From Alphaproteobacteria bacterium (lineage in GTDB: Bacteria; Pseudomonadota; Alphaproteobacteria; Rhizobiales; Beijerinckiaceae): 64,000 nt of DNA. Made by a program: the position numbers and the translations under genes. Numbering within the stretch: the first letter of the stretch is position 1; each line of letters opens with the position of its first letter. The stretch is taken from assembly GCA_016869435.1 (NCBI GenBank), contig VGEB01000002.1:16310-80309 (forward strand), in the 5' to 3' direction. This document shows positions 30,797 to 40,466 of the stretch, piece after piece. Below the pieces are notes generated by a model. That model worked only from the letters and a program-made list of their open reading frames with translations. It was not told the DNA's origin and ran no database searches.

Positions 30797-32185
30797 TCAA
30801 TCGCCCTCGTCGCGCAGCGGAAGCGACACAATGATCCGCGTGCCGCCCGACTCGGGTTTTTCGAGCCGTTGCGCGCCGCCAAGCGCGCGCACGCGCTCAT
30901 TCATGCCCAGCAGACCCATGCCGGGGACGAAGCGTTCGGCAATGCCAACGCCGTTGTCCTCGATCGTGATCATAAGTTGTGGCGGCGCTTCTCCCTCGAA
31001 CTCATGCGAGTCCGCGGACGCGTCCAATCCGAATTCCAGCGTTACTTCGCCCTTGTTCGCGCCGGAATGGCGGAAAATATTGGTGACGCCTTCCTGCACC
31101 ACGCGATAGGCGGCGAGCGCCGTCTCCTCCTCGAGCGGAGAAAGATCGTGGCGAACGACAAGCCGCAGATCGACCTTGGGATGGGCGAGCGCCCATGACG
31201 CGAACAGCGCCTTCAGCGCCGGCTCCAGCCCCAGCTCCTCGAGACCCTTTGGCCGCAGCCGGTCGAGCAGACCGCGAAAGAGCGCCTGAAGCGACTCGCT
31301 GGCCTTGTCGATCGTCAGGCTCATCTGCCTTAAACGGCCGATATCTGGCGATGGGCAGGAGACGAGCTCCTGCAACGTCGCCGAGGTGGCGCGTATCGAA
31401 AACAGGCAGGGACCCGCCTCGTCATGCAGATCGCGGGCGATGTCCTTGCGCTCCGCTTCCTGCACTTGAATGAGTCTGTCGACGAGTTCGCGGTTTTCCT
31501 GCCTGACGCGATCGAGGGTCGCGCCAAGCGAACTCAGCGCCGCCGCTATCGATCTGAATTCGGTCGCCCCGCTGAGGGACAGGCGAACGCCGCTCATGCC
31601 CGCCTCCAATTGCGCCAGGCCTGATTTCAGCGCGTCGAAGGGCGAAAGCGAGTGACGCAGGAACAGAAGAACCAGCGTCAGGAAGACAATGGTGACGGCC
31701 AGGCTGATCGACGCAAGCCAGAGCATGTCCGACCAGATTTCTCCGAGTTCATCGAATGGATTGGAGATCACCACGATATTGCTGTAAGCGCGCCCGCCGA
31801 CGATCACAGGGATCGTCATGACCCGCGGCGCGGCGCCGACGAGTTTCACGAACCATTCCGGAACGTCGCGATCGGAATGGCGGATTTTTTCCAGCCAGTC
31901 CTTGGGCGGGGTCTCGTTGGCGGCGAGAATCTCGACATCCGAATGGCGCAGATTGCCGAGCGACGCATAGAGACGCTGCAGCGCCGGCCCCGGATCTTCA
32001 TTTTCGGGAAGATTTGCTATCGTTGCCAAGACAACTTCCCGCATCAATCTGAGATTGCTTCCCGCTTCGGCGCGCACGCGCGGTCCGGCGTGAAGCAGCT
32101 GAATCGCAAGATTGATGAGCAGAGTCGCGACGAGAACGACGCCGATCAACCATCCCAGCCTGGCTTTAAGCGAAATGCCGCGCAT
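30797..32185 (-). CDS. Sensor histidine kinase (NarL/UhpB type, HisKA_3 + HATPase)
   Basis: Two TM segments, H-box DIARDLHDEAGPCLFSIRATSATLQEL, ATPase ITIEDNGVGIAERFVPGMGLLGMNERVRALGG; MxaY/MoxY-like by position. Confidence 0.9.
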   Translation of the reverse strand: MRGISLKARLGWLIGVVLVATLLINLAIQLLHAGPRVRAEAGSNLRLMREVVLATIANLPENEDPGPALQRLYASLGNLRHSDVEILAANETPPKDWLEKIRHSDRDVPEWFVKLVGAAPRVMTIPVIVGGRAYSNIVVISNPFDELGEIWSDMLWLASISLAVTIVFLTLVLLFLRHSLSPFDALKSGLAQLEAGMSGVRLSLSGATEFRSIAAALSSLGATLDRVRQENRELVDRLIQVQEAERKDIARDLHDEAGPCLFSIRATSATLQELVSCPSPDIGRLRQMSLTIDKASESLQALFRGLLDRLRPKGLEELGLEPALKALFASWALAHPKVDLRLVVRHDLSPLEEETALAAYRVVQEGVTNIFRHSGANKGEVTLEFGLDASADSHEFEGEAPPQLMITIEDNGVGIAERFVPGMGLLGMNERVRALGGAQRLEKPESGGTRIIVSLPLRDEGD

Positions 32186-32301
32186 GATGAGCGCCCTCGT
32201 CCGCCATCCCGTGCTTTGCCATTGACGATCGCTGACGATCGATTGACAAGACTGGCGGTTCCCACAACATAAGTTTTGGCTCCTAAACAAGCGAAAAATG
32301 A

Positions 32302-32934
32302 ATGCGCGTTCTCATCGTCGACGACCATCCCATGGTGATTGAAGGCTGCCGCGGCATGCTTTCGGGACAAAAAGACATCGAAGTGTTCGAAGCGCACAAC
32401 GCCGACGAGGCTCTCGACGTCTACGCCGCTAGAACGCCCGATGTCGTGGCGCTTGACATCAATCTGCCTGGCGTTTCGGGCTTCGAGCTGCTGCGCCGAA
32501 TTTTAAAGCGCGACGCGAACGCCAAGATCATCGTCTTCACCATGAACGACGATCCGGTATTTGCTGCGCGCGCGATAGAGGGCGGCGCGCGCGGCTATGT
32601 CGCCAAGAGCGAGGACCCGCGCGCTTTCATCAAGGCGATCCGCGCGGTGGCGGAGGGCGAGCGCTATCTGTCGAACGCCTTCGCGCTAAAGCTCGCCTTC
32701 GCCGATCAGAGCCGCGCCGGCAACCCTCTCGACGCCCTGAACGGTCGCGAAATCGAAATCCTGCGCAATCTCGCTGACGGCAAGGACATGACGGAGATCG
32801 CGCATATTCTGAAGGTTTCCTACAAGACCGTCGCGAATAACTGCATTTTGCTGAAGCGCAAGCTCGGCGCGCGCTCAAAGGCGGACCTTCTGCGCATCGC
32901 CGTCGAAAACAAGGTGGCGATGAAGCTCGTTTAG
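32302..32934 (+). CDS. LuxR/NarL-type response regulator (MxaB/MoxX-like by context)
   Basis: REC domain MRVLIVDDHPMVIEGC...ALDINLPGVSGFELL; HTH LADGKDMTEIAHILKVSYKTVANNCILLKRKLGARSKADLLRIA. Confidence 0.92.
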   Translation: MRVLIVDDHPMVIEGCRGMLSGQKDIEVFEAHNADEALDVYAARTPDVVALDINLPGVSGFELLRRILKRDANAKIIVFTMNDDPVFAARAIEGGARGYVAKSEDPRAFIKAIRAVAEGERYLSNAFALKLAFADQSRAGNPLDALNGREIEILRNLADGKDMTEIAHILKVSYKTVANNCILLKRKLGARSKADLLRIAVENKVAMKLV

Positions 32935-32939
32935 GCCCG

Positions 32940-33446
32940 CTATCTGAATTGCCTTTGGGTTCCATAGCGCGAAGCGAGCATGTGCAGCGCCTCGTCGCGT
33001 TCAATTCCGCTATGGCGCAAATTGTAATAGTGCTGGCAAAGCTCGCCATAGGTCTGCTTTTGTCCCGCCGCGGCCGCGACGTCGACAAGAGAGCTGATCA
33101 GTTGCGCGAAGCCCTCGGGACGGCCGTCCGCAGCCAGCATCTCGCCGACCTGAGCAGTGCGGTTCGCCAGCATGCGAGCGGACTCCAGGAAATGCGCCCG
33201 CGCCGAAATCAGCGCCGTGCGTATGCGCTCCACCGCAGGATCCCGTTCGCTGACAGCGTCGCCGGCTTCGCGCCGAGCGAGCCAGAGCGCAGGCTCCGTA
33301 TGATCTGTGGCGCGCAGCCAGATTTCTGCGCCGTTGCCGCGCTCGGGCTCGACCATGTCGTCGGGTTCGGCGCTGCGCTTCTCTCCGCCGCAGGAGGCGA
33401 GAAGCACACAGGCGCAAGCGACGATGATTGCTCCACGAAACCGCAT
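32940..33446 (-). CDS. Putative lipoprotein at the end of the mxa cluster (MxaH/MxaE-like by position)
   Basis: Lipobox LLASCGG; follows mxaD on the same strand with an 8-bp gap. Confidence 0.6.
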   Translation of the reverse strand: MRFRGAIIVACACVLLASCGGEKRSAEPDDMVEPERGNGAEIWLRATDHTEPALWLARREAGDAVSERDPAVERIRTALISARAHFLESARMLANRTAQVGEMLAADGRPEGFAQLISSLVDVAAAAGQKQTYGELCQHYYNLRHSGIERDEALHMLASRYGTQRQFR

Positions 33447-33454
33447 CGCCGCGG

Positions 33455-33979
33455 TTATTTCCCTTCCACTTTTTTCTTCAGGCCTTGGAGACCGTTGCGC
33501 AGGAAGCTCGACATGGCGGTACGCGCCGCGTCATCATTGAGGTTTTCCGGCGGCTCGTTGCTGGTGTCGCCGCGATAGAGGCGGCCGCGCCATTTCACCA
33601 TGCTCTCGCCCTGCGGCCCGGGCTCGACCGTGAAAGTCAGCGAATAGGAACTCGCCGGCATGGCATCGAGATTGGGATCGGACATGCGCCAGGAAAGTTT
33701 GAACGCCGCCGGATCGATTTCGTCGAGCCCTTCCTTGAGAACGCCGCCCTTCTTGAGGGTCACTTCACGTTCCGCGCCCGCGGCGTCGCCGCTGGTCGCC
33801 TTGACCGATTGAACGTCAGGATGCCAGTTCGCGAGCCCGTCGAACTTCCCGGCGACGGCCCACACGGCCTTGGGATCGGCGGCGATAACGATGGACTCAT
33901 CGACCTTGATCGGCGTCGGCCCATGCGCGAGCGCCGGCGCGCACATCAGAAGGGCGAAGAGCCCCAGCAACTTTTTCAT
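33455..33979 (-). CDS. mxaD: MxaD, SRPBCC-fold periplasmic protein of methanol oxidation
   Basis: Signal peptide; HGPTPIKVDESIVIAADPKAVWAVAGKFDGLANWHPDVQSVKAT. Confidence 0.9.
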   Translation of the reverse strand: MKKLLGLFALLMCAPALAHGPTPIKVDESIVIAADPKAVWAVAGKFDGLANWHPDVQSVKATSGDAAGAEREVTLKKGGVLKEGLDEIDPAAFKLSWRMSDPNLDAMPASSYSLTFTVEPGPQGESMVKWRGRLYRGDTSNEPPENLNDDAARTAMSSFLRNGLQGLKKKVEGK

Positions 33980-34980
33980 TTGGATCTCCCTGGTTGCGGA
34001 TAAATGCTGAAGAGCGCGACTTTTCGCGCCTGAACGAAAGCCTGGGCGATCGATGGGCCGGCTGAAGCAAGAAAGGTGAAGAGCGCCGCCGCTGCGCCGA
34101 GGAAGGGAGTTAGATCGACTGCGGCCTGGCGCGTCCGGACAGATGCGACAGCGGCATAGTCGCTCCGCAGCCGCTTTCCGTCTTCGAGATACGCGTAAGC
34201 CAGTCCGGTCTTTTCGGCGAGCGAACGCAGATAGTCTTCCTTCACGGAAGAAAGATGCTCGACGCCGACCGCCACGGCCGCGCCAAAGGGCGCGTTACGC
34301 GCATTATAGCCCTCGCGCCGCTCGGCGCCTTCGGGCGGCAGACCGAAGCGACTCTCATGCGGAACCTCGTCGACGCCGAGGAAGCCGATCTCACGGCCTC
34401 GATCGTCGAATTTCGGAATCGGAGAAAGCGAATGGCTGCCGACGCCGACAATGAGGCCGCGCACCTCGCCGGCGCGGCCTTCAAATGTCGGCGCGCCACG
34501 GGGAGGGATCGGCGGCGCCTCCTGCCCGTCAGTGAAGAACACAAGATCGCTTTTCAATTCCCGCGCCAAATCGATGGCGCGAAAGAGACCGGCCGATATG
34601 TGACTGTCGCCTTCCCAGGCCATGCGCCAGTCGAGCGCCTCGGTTGAAGCCTCGATCGGGGCGAAATCGACGCAGACGTCGATCGGCTCGAACAACAGAA
34701 ATGTTCTGCGTTCGCTGAAGATCGCGAGGCCGACATGCGAAGAACAAGGCAGTTCGGCGAGCATCTCGCGAAGCGCCGTCTTCACCGCGTCGAGCCGGCT
34801 GACTGGCCGGCCGCCCGCCGAGTAATCACGAACATTCATGCTGCCGGTGATGTCGATGACGGCAAGAAGGTCGAACGACGGACGCCGAGTCGTGATCCTT
34901 GGCGCAACGAAGGCGGCGATGAGCGACAGCATCGCCAATAAAAGCAAGATGAGCCGCGGATCGCGTATGTCCGGGCGCAT
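33976..34980 (-). CDS. mxaL: MxaL, VWA domain protein
   Basis: VWA MIDAS FDLLAVIDITGSMNVRDY; position in cluster. Confidence 0.9.
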   Translation of the reverse strand: MRPDIRDPRLILLLLAMLSLIAAFVAPRITTRRPSFDLLAVIDITGSMNVRDYSAGGRPVSRLDAVKTALREMLAELPCSSHVGLAIFSERRTFLLFEPIDVCVDFAPIEASTEALDWRMAWEGDSHISAGLFRAIDLARELKSDLVFFTDGQEAPPIPPRGAPTFEGRAGEVRGLIVGVGSHSLSPIPKFDDRGREIGFLGVDEVPHESRFGLPPEGAERREGYNARNAPFGAAVAVGVEHLSSVKEDYLRSLAEKTGLAYAYLEDGKRLRSDYAAVASVRTRQAAVDLTPFLGAAAALFTFLASAGPSIAQAFVQARKVALFSIYPQPGRSK

Positions 34981-35588
34981 CACGGAAGCCCCTTTGGCTT
35001 GCCGGGAATATCGGTCCACAGTTTCTTGGGATCGGCGCTCAATTCATCGCCGCTCTTTCGTTCGAAATCGGGAAAGTCTCGGACCAGTCGCGCGGCGACG
35101 TCCAGATTAAATTTGGCGTCCCAATAATCCGGCGCGAGTTGCAGCGCGCGGCGATATTCGCGCTTGGCGAGGTTGACGAAGGGATTCGCCGCATCGACTT
35201 CGGTACGTTCAATCAGATCGAACGCCTTGCGCAGAAGGGCGTTCGCCAGGAGGTAATGTCCACGCGCGTGCAAGTCTGCGCTTCCGCTTTGATCGAGTGC
35301 CTCCACCATCGCGCGCGCACGATCGATTTCGCCACGCTTCGCAAGAAAGCCGATGTGGGCAAGAAGCGACTCTGGCCCGGCGTTCGCATCGACGGCGATG
35401 TCGCGGCCCTGCCGAAGCGCTTCGATGGCGTCATTGGCCTCGACCGCGCGGCGCCAATCGACGAGCGATGCCGCCATCGCCAGGACAAGCGCGAGGCAGA
35501 GCGCGACGAGAAGCGACGATCGCGTCTCACGCCAGAGCGCCGTGGCTCGATGGCGCAAGCGCGCCGCGCGAATGGCCAGAGGCGTCAC
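34980..35588 (-). CDS. mxaK: MxaK
   Basis: N-terminal TM plus TPR-like region ANPFVNLAKREYRRALQLAPDYWDAKFNLDVAARLVRDFPDFE; position. Confidence 0.85.
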   Translation of the reverse strand: MTPLAIRAARLRHRATALWRETRSSLLVALCLALVLAMAASLVDWRRAVEANDAIEALRQGRDIAVDANAGPESLLAHIGFLAKRGEIDRARAMVEALDQSGSADLHARGHYLLANALLRKAFDLIERTEVDAANPFVNLAKREYRRALQLAPDYWDAKFNLDVAARLVRDFPDFERKSGDELSADPKKLWTDIPGKPKGLP

Positions 35589-36586
35589 AGCGCGCCGCCT
35601 TTGGCGTCCAGTCCGACCTGGGCGAGCTTTGCGGCGACGAGTATCGCTGTAGCGATGAGCGCCAACGCGAAAGCCAACGCGCTCAGATCCTTACGAGGCA
35701 GTCTTTCGACGTAGCGGACGGGAGGACGTTCGAGCTTGTCGATCTGTCTCAACGCCTCCTCTGTTTCCTCGGCGCTTTCAACCTCAAAGGCCCGGTAGGG
35801 GACCCCGAGGGACTTGAAGAAGAGATCGAGATGGCGTTCCGGCGCAGCCTGGGGCGACTCATCATCGCCAGACGGTTGACCGGAAATGCCGCTACTGCCC
35901 TCGGTGCGCAAGAACAACCAGTAGAGGCTGACATTGGTCTTGCGGAATTCCGCTTTCAGATCGTCACGCATCTTCGGATCGATGACGCCGGCGCCGTCGG
36001 ATATGAGCAGGACAGCGCGAGAGAGATTGGCCTCGCTGGTCTTGAACATCGATAGCGCCATCGCCAGGCCGCGGGCGATATTGGTATAGTCGAGGCCGGG
36101 TCGATCGATGGCGTCGATTGCGGCTTTGGTGGCTTCGATATGATCCGAAATCGGCGTCACCAGCATCGGCGCCGTCGAAAACGCCGCGACGCCGACGAGA
36201 TCGTGACCACGCGCCTCGACAAAGCGTTTGAGAATGCGCTTCGCCGCAGCGGCCTTCGACTCTTCGCCTCCAAACGGCGTTCGCCCAGCGAAGGTCTCGT
36301 TCATGCTGCCGCTGCGGTCGATCAGCATGACGATCTGCGCGCCTTCGGCGAAACGCTCCACTTCCGCGCCCGAGATATGGGGACCGGCCGCGCCGAGCAG
36401 GCTCGCGCCAATCGCGAAAACGCCGCTCAGTTTCAGGATATTGCCGACAAGAACGGAAAGATCGTCGGCCGGCGCTGATAAAAGCGAGGGTAGCGTCGTG
36501 TCGCGCAGGGGTGACCGCAGAAAGGGGATTAGCGCCAGCGGCGCCAACAACAGCGCCTCGATGTGATCGAAGCCGAGAGCGTTCAT
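35585..36586 (-). CDS. mxaC: MxaC, VWA domain protein
   Basis: VWA MIDAS IVMLIDRSGSMNETFAG; position. Confidence 0.9.
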   Translation of the reverse strand: MNALGFDHIEALLLAPLALIPFLRSPLRDTTLPSLLSAPADDLSVLVGNILKLSGVFAIGASLLGAAGPHISGAEVERFAEGAQIVMLIDRSGSMNETFAGRTPFGGEESKAAAAKRILKRFVEARGHDLVGVAAFSTAPMLVTPISDHIEATKAAIDAIDRPGLDYTNIARGLAMALSMFKTSEANLSRAVLLISDGAGVIDPKMRDDLKAEFRKTNVSLYWLFLRTEGSSGISGQPSGDDESPQAAPERHLDLFFKSLGVPYRAFEVESAEETEEALRQIDKLERPPVRYVERLPRKDLSALAFALALIATAILVAAKLAQVGLDAKGGAL

Positions 36587-37479
36587 CCCGAGCGCTCCAG
36601 CCTGGCGAGCGCGCTGACGAATTGCGCGAGCTGCTCGGCGCGGAAATCGTTGCTCGACTGCTGGCCGCTAAAGAAGCGCTCCTTCGAGGCTGCAAAGAAC
36701 CGCTCGAAATCGTCCCGCAGCGGCGCGAATTCCGGACGTCTCAGCAGAAAGGCGGGAAGATCGGCCGAAAGCAGCGTCGCGCCGTTAGCTCTATCGAGCG
36801 CGCGATGCACCGACTGGGTCAGAGCGCCAAAATCAACGCCGCCGGACGCGATGCGCTGAGCCGAAAATTCATTCGCAAGCGCCGAGAAGACGCGCGCCTT
36901 ACGCATTTGGAAAGGCGGCCATGCGCGGTCGCGCGCAACGAGAATGAGCGCCAGCAGGGCCGCGGCGCCTGCGCCGATTGCGAAATGCCGCGGCGTCGCT
37001 TCGTCAACGAAGGCCGCCGAACCGTCCGGCCGCATATAATCGGTCGCCTCTTCCTGCTTTTGCGGCGTAATCTCACGCAAAGGCGAGACGCCGACGCGCC
37101 ACGCCGGAACCTTAACGGTCTCTGCGCCTGCGGCGGTCAAGAGAGTGAGATCGAATCCAGGAATTTCAATCTCTCTTACATCAAGCGCGACATAGAAATT
37201 CTGATAAGTGAGATCGAGACGCCACAAGCGCGCGCCGTTTTCGGAAGTCTCATGCAACTCGACGTCTCGAAGATCGAGCGAGCCGCTGAGCGCGCCGGCC
37301 TTCGGCAGGGAAGCGCGCGAAAGCGTGGCGTTCGCAGGACTCGAGACGTCGACGCGCGCATGGATGAGATCGCCGACAAAATAGCCGAACGGGCGCGCCG
37401 AGCGGATGCGCACTGCAATGTCCTGCGCGAAGGCGGGAAGCGTGGCGAAGAGCGCGAGGGCGAAACATGCAATGCGCAT
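36583..37479 (-). CDS. mxaA: MxaA, protein involved in calcium insertion / MDH maturation
   Basis: Signal peptide MRIACFALALFATLPAFAQ; position between mxaS and mxaC. Confidence 0.85.
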   Translation of the reverse strand: MRIACFALALFATLPAFAQDIAVRIRSARPFGYFVGDLIHARVDVSSPANATLSRASLPKAGALSGSLDLRDVELHETSENGARLWRLDLTYQNFYVALDVREIEIPGFDLTLLTAAGAETVKVPAWRVGVSPLREITPQKQEEATDYMRPDGSAAFVDEATPRHFAIGAGAAALLALILVARDRAWPPFQMRKARVFSALANEFSAQRIASGGVDFGALTQSVHRALDRANGATLLSADLPAFLLRRPEFAPLRDDFERFFAASKERFFSGQQSSNDFRAEQLAQFVSALARLERSG

Positions 37480-37487
37480 CGCGCGCC

Positions 37488-38333
37488 TCACGCCGCCGTC
37501 AGCCGAATGCTGAGATCGACGGGATTCAAGGCATCCCTTATGTAAATCGGCGCACGACTGCGCAGCGACGCGAGACGGGCAAGACTTCGCCGGCGCGCCT
37601 GCTCTGCTTCTATCCAGCGCCGCTGGAGCGCGGGTCTCATCAGCAGCAGTCGCCGGCGTCCGCTCTCGCTGTCGCGAAGCTGCAGCAGGCCCCATTTTGG
37701 CGGCGCCACCTCGGCGGAGTCGACGAGAACGAGCGGCGCGACATCGTGCAGCGCCAGCGCATCGAGCGCCTGCTCGATAAGCCCCTCGGACCAGCGAAAA
37801 TCCGAAATGAGAAACACGAGCCTGCGGGTTGCGCCAAGAGCCGCAGCGGCGGCAAGCACGCCCTTGGCGCTCGATCCGTGGGGCGTTTCGGCGCTCAGCC
37901 TTTCGACGGCGGCGAGCGCGGCTCTTCTGGAACGCGTCGCGGGAAGCGACGCTCCTTCGATCATGGCATGTTCGAACGCAAACAGGCCAAAGCGATCGCC
38001 GACGCGCGTCGCCGAATAGGCCAGCGCCGCGCACAATTCGACCGCGACGCGAAACCTGTCGGCGGCGCCGACGAAACCCATCGAGGCTGAGAGGTCCACG
38101 AGCGCACAGACGTCGATCGCGGTTCTTTGCTCGAAGCGGCGCACATAGGTTGCGCCGAACGGATCGCGCAGCGTCGCGCGAACGTCAATACGGCGCGCGT
38201 CCGGATAGCGCATGAAAGGCGCCTGATCGCGAAAGACTCCGAATCCGCCGACTTCACTCGACGTATGGGCGCCGACGTGATTTGCGGCGAAGCGTCCGCG
38301 CGGCCGATAGAGGATGTCGATGACGCGGCTCAT
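37488..38333 (-). CDS. mxaS: MxaS (DUF58 / MoxR-associated)
   Basis: RRIDVRATLRDPFGATYVRRFEQRTAIDVCALVDLSASMGF; start overlaps mxaR stop. Confidence 0.9.
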   Translation of the reverse strand: MSRVIDILYRPRGRFAANHVGAHTSSEVGGFGVFRDQAPFMRYPDARRIDVRATLRDPFGATYVRRFEQRTAIDVCALVDLSASMGFVGAADRFRVAVELCAALAYSATRVGDRFGLFAFEHAMIEGASLPATRSRRAALAAVERLSAETPHGSSAKGVLAAAAALGATRRLVFLISDFRWSEGLIEQALDALALHDVAPLVLVDSAEVAPPKWGLLQLRDSESGRRRLLLMRPALQRRWIEAEQARRRSLARLASLRSRAPIYIRDALNPVDLSIRLTAA

Positions 38334-39361
38334 GGAACCGGCGTCGCGTCGAAAGCCGCGTGACACAGGCTCTTGACGATGTCGTCGCCGCGCAACGCGT
38401 GAATCGGATCGACGAAAATGCGGTGGGCCATGACTTCGATGAACACGTCGCGCACATCTTCCGGAATAAGATAATCGCGCCCCTCGAGCCAGGCCCGCAC
38501 GCGCGCGGCGCGCGCTAGCGCCGCCAGCGCACGGGGGCTCGCGCCACCCTTGATGAGACTGCCGACGTCGACATCCGGAAGCGACACGCCGGCGGAGTTC
38601 GGCTTGACGAGGGCCCGCCAAAGATTCAGCACATAGCGTTCGAGCGCCTCGCTCGAATTCACTTCAGTCTGAATCGCGCGCGCGACTTCGGGAATTTTGC
38701 GATAGTCGAGTGAGCCTGGCTTGACTCGTTCAAGAAGCGTTTCCGTATCATAGTACGCCGGATCGAAGACAAGTCTGCGGCGCGCGTCTTCGTCGTCCGG
38801 CGTCGCCATGGGAATTTCCATGAAGAACCTGTCCCGGGCGGCCGCCGGCAGTTCGAATGTCTCTTCGCGCTCCACCATGTTCCGGTCGGCGAACACGTTC
38901 AGAAAGGGAAAGTGATGCACGCGATTGAACGCGAAGACGCTTCGCTCGGCCATCAGCCGCAGTAAAAGCGAGTGAACCTGCGGGCGCGCGCGATTGATTT
39001 CGTTGAAAAAGAAAACCGGCAGCGTTTCCGCCAGGCGCAGCAGCTCGGCGGGATCGACGCGGGGGCGACCGTCGTCGCCGAGATAGGTGTGATAGAGAAG
39101 GTCGCTGGGCATCATGTCGACCGTGCCCTCGACACGGACGAAATCGCCGCCGAGCGCCCGCGACACTGAGCGCAGCAGCGTCGTCTTGCCGACTCCCACA
39201 TCACCTTCGATCAGCACATGCCCGCGCGCGAAAATGCAGATCGTTACAAGCCGAATGACGCGCGCCTGCCCGAGAACGGCTTTCTGAATTTCCCGCTCGA
39301 ACTCAAGGGCGCGCTCGCGCCAATCGGCGAGCTTCTCGACGATGGGGAACGTATCGTTCAA
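38330..39361 (-). CDS. mxaR: MxaR, MoxR-family AAA+ ATPase
   Basis: VLIEGDVGVGKTTLLRSVSRALGG, VFFFNEINRARPQVHSLLLRLMAE. Confidence 0.95.
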   Translation of the reverse strand: MNDTFPIVEKLADWRERALEFEREIQKAVLGQARVIRLVTICIFARGHVLIEGDVGVGKTTLLRSVSRALGGDFVRVEGTVDMMPSDLLYHTYLGDDGRPRVDPAELLRLAETLPVFFFNEINRARPQVHSLLLRLMAERSVFAFNRVHHFPFLNVFADRNMVEREETFELPAAARDRFFMEIPMATPDDEDARRRLVFDPAYYDTETLLERVKPGSLDYRKIPEVARAIQTEVNSSEALERYVLNLWRALVKPNSAGVSLPDVDVGSLIKGGASPRALAALARAARVRAWLEGRDYLIPEDVRDVFIEVMAHRIFVDPIHALRGDDIVKSLCHAAFDATPVP

Positions 39362-39489
39362 GGCCTGACCTTAGCCCGACAAAAAGAAGAGCGGCCACGA
39401 TCTCGGGAACGGGGCCGATGCGCCGTTGTCGAATGCGCCGGCTCCAGATCGTGGCCGCTAGATTCATCGCGCTCTTATCGCGATGAAAC

Positions 39490-39780
39490 CTATTGAGCGA
39501 TCTTGCTCACGTCATATTCCCACTTGCCGGTCTTCTTGAAATTTTCGACCCGCTTCTTGTTACGCTCTTCCATACCCTCGATCGACGCCTGTTGCTTGGC
39601 GATCTCCTTGGGGTCGTGCTTGGGGTCATATTTTGACCCCTCAACCTTGTCCGGGAAGCCGGGCTTGGGCTCCCAGCAATTGCCAGGCGCCTTGCACTTG
39701 GTGCCGTCATAGGCGAGGGCGCCGCCCGCGCCGAACAAAATGCCGACGGCGAGCGCCGCGGCGAAATGCATCTTACGCAT
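39490..39780 (-). CDS. mxaI: Methanol dehydrogenase small subunit
   Basis: YDGTKCKAPGNCWEPKPGFPDKVEGSKYDPKHDPKEIAKQQASIEGMEERNKKRVENFKKTGKWEYDV. Confidence 0.97.
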   Translation of the reverse strand: MRKMHFAAALAVGILFGAGGALAYDGTKCKAPGNCWEPKPGFPDKVEGSKYDPKHDPKEIAKQQASIEGMEERNKKRVENFKKTGKWEYDVSKIAQ

Positions 39781-39847
39781 CCCAGTTTCCTCCCTTTGCG
39801 AGGCCTGCGCCTCGATGTTTGCGCCCCCGGCGACGGCGGCGTGAAAA

Positions 39848-40429
39848 CTACTTCGCCTTTGGCGGGCATTTGCCGGGCGGATTGTCCGGCAGCGTCTCAT
39901 GGCCAGCGTAAGGCTTGAACTGCTTGCGCTGCTCGGCGGTGAGCCAAGTCGCCTTCTCTGGCGCGTCCTTGAAGAGATGGCGGATCCAGGCCATTACCTT
40001 CAGCATCTCGTCGAGCGTAAGGTTTTCGTACTGGGGCCCCATGGACGCCTGCGCGCCGCCATAGATCGTCGAGAAGAAGCCTTCGTCGGTTTCGTTCTGC
40101 GGATAGGTCCAATAGGCGTCGTTAAGACCTGGGCCGATCTTTCCTTCGGCAAGGTGGCCATGACAGCCTGAACAGGCGGAAAGGAAGATTTGTTCTCCCT
40201 GTTTGAGGCAGCTTACGTCCTCGTTATAGGGATTCTTTCCGCTCGCCATGAATTGCTTGACGCCTTCGGTGTCCCTTCCTTCGGGCAGCGCATCGTCGAA
40301 CTTGAGCACTTCGCCGGTGATGGTGTTGCGGAACGTGATCCCTGCGGTCTGGGCGATGGCGCCGAGCGCAATGAGGCTCGCCGCAACGCCGATGAGATAG
40401 ACCGAAACGCTTCCTTTTCTTATCGACAC
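39848..40429 (-). CDS. mxaG: Cytochrome cL
   Basis: FLSACSGCHGHLAEGKIGPGLNDAYWTYPQNETDEGFFSTIYGG; between mxaJ and mxaI. Confidence 0.95.
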   Translation of the reverse strand: MSIRKGSVSVYLIGVAASLIALGAIAQTAGITFRNTITGEVLKFDDALPEGRDTEGVKQFMASGKNPYNEDVSCLKQGEQIFLSACSGCHGHLAEGKIGPGLNDAYWTYPQNETDEGFFSTIYGGAQASMGPQYENLTLDEMLKVMAWIRHLFKDAPEKATWLTAEQRKQFKPYAGHETLPDNPPGKCPPKAK

Positions 40430-40466
40430 TTAGTTCTCTTCCTGCTTTTGTTGGCGCGCCGCGCAT

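Noticed and set aside
30797-31198. Plus-strand ORFs antisense to the histidine kinase gene
   Set aside because: The opposite strand carries clear HisKA_3/HATPase motifs; antisense frames show no domain.
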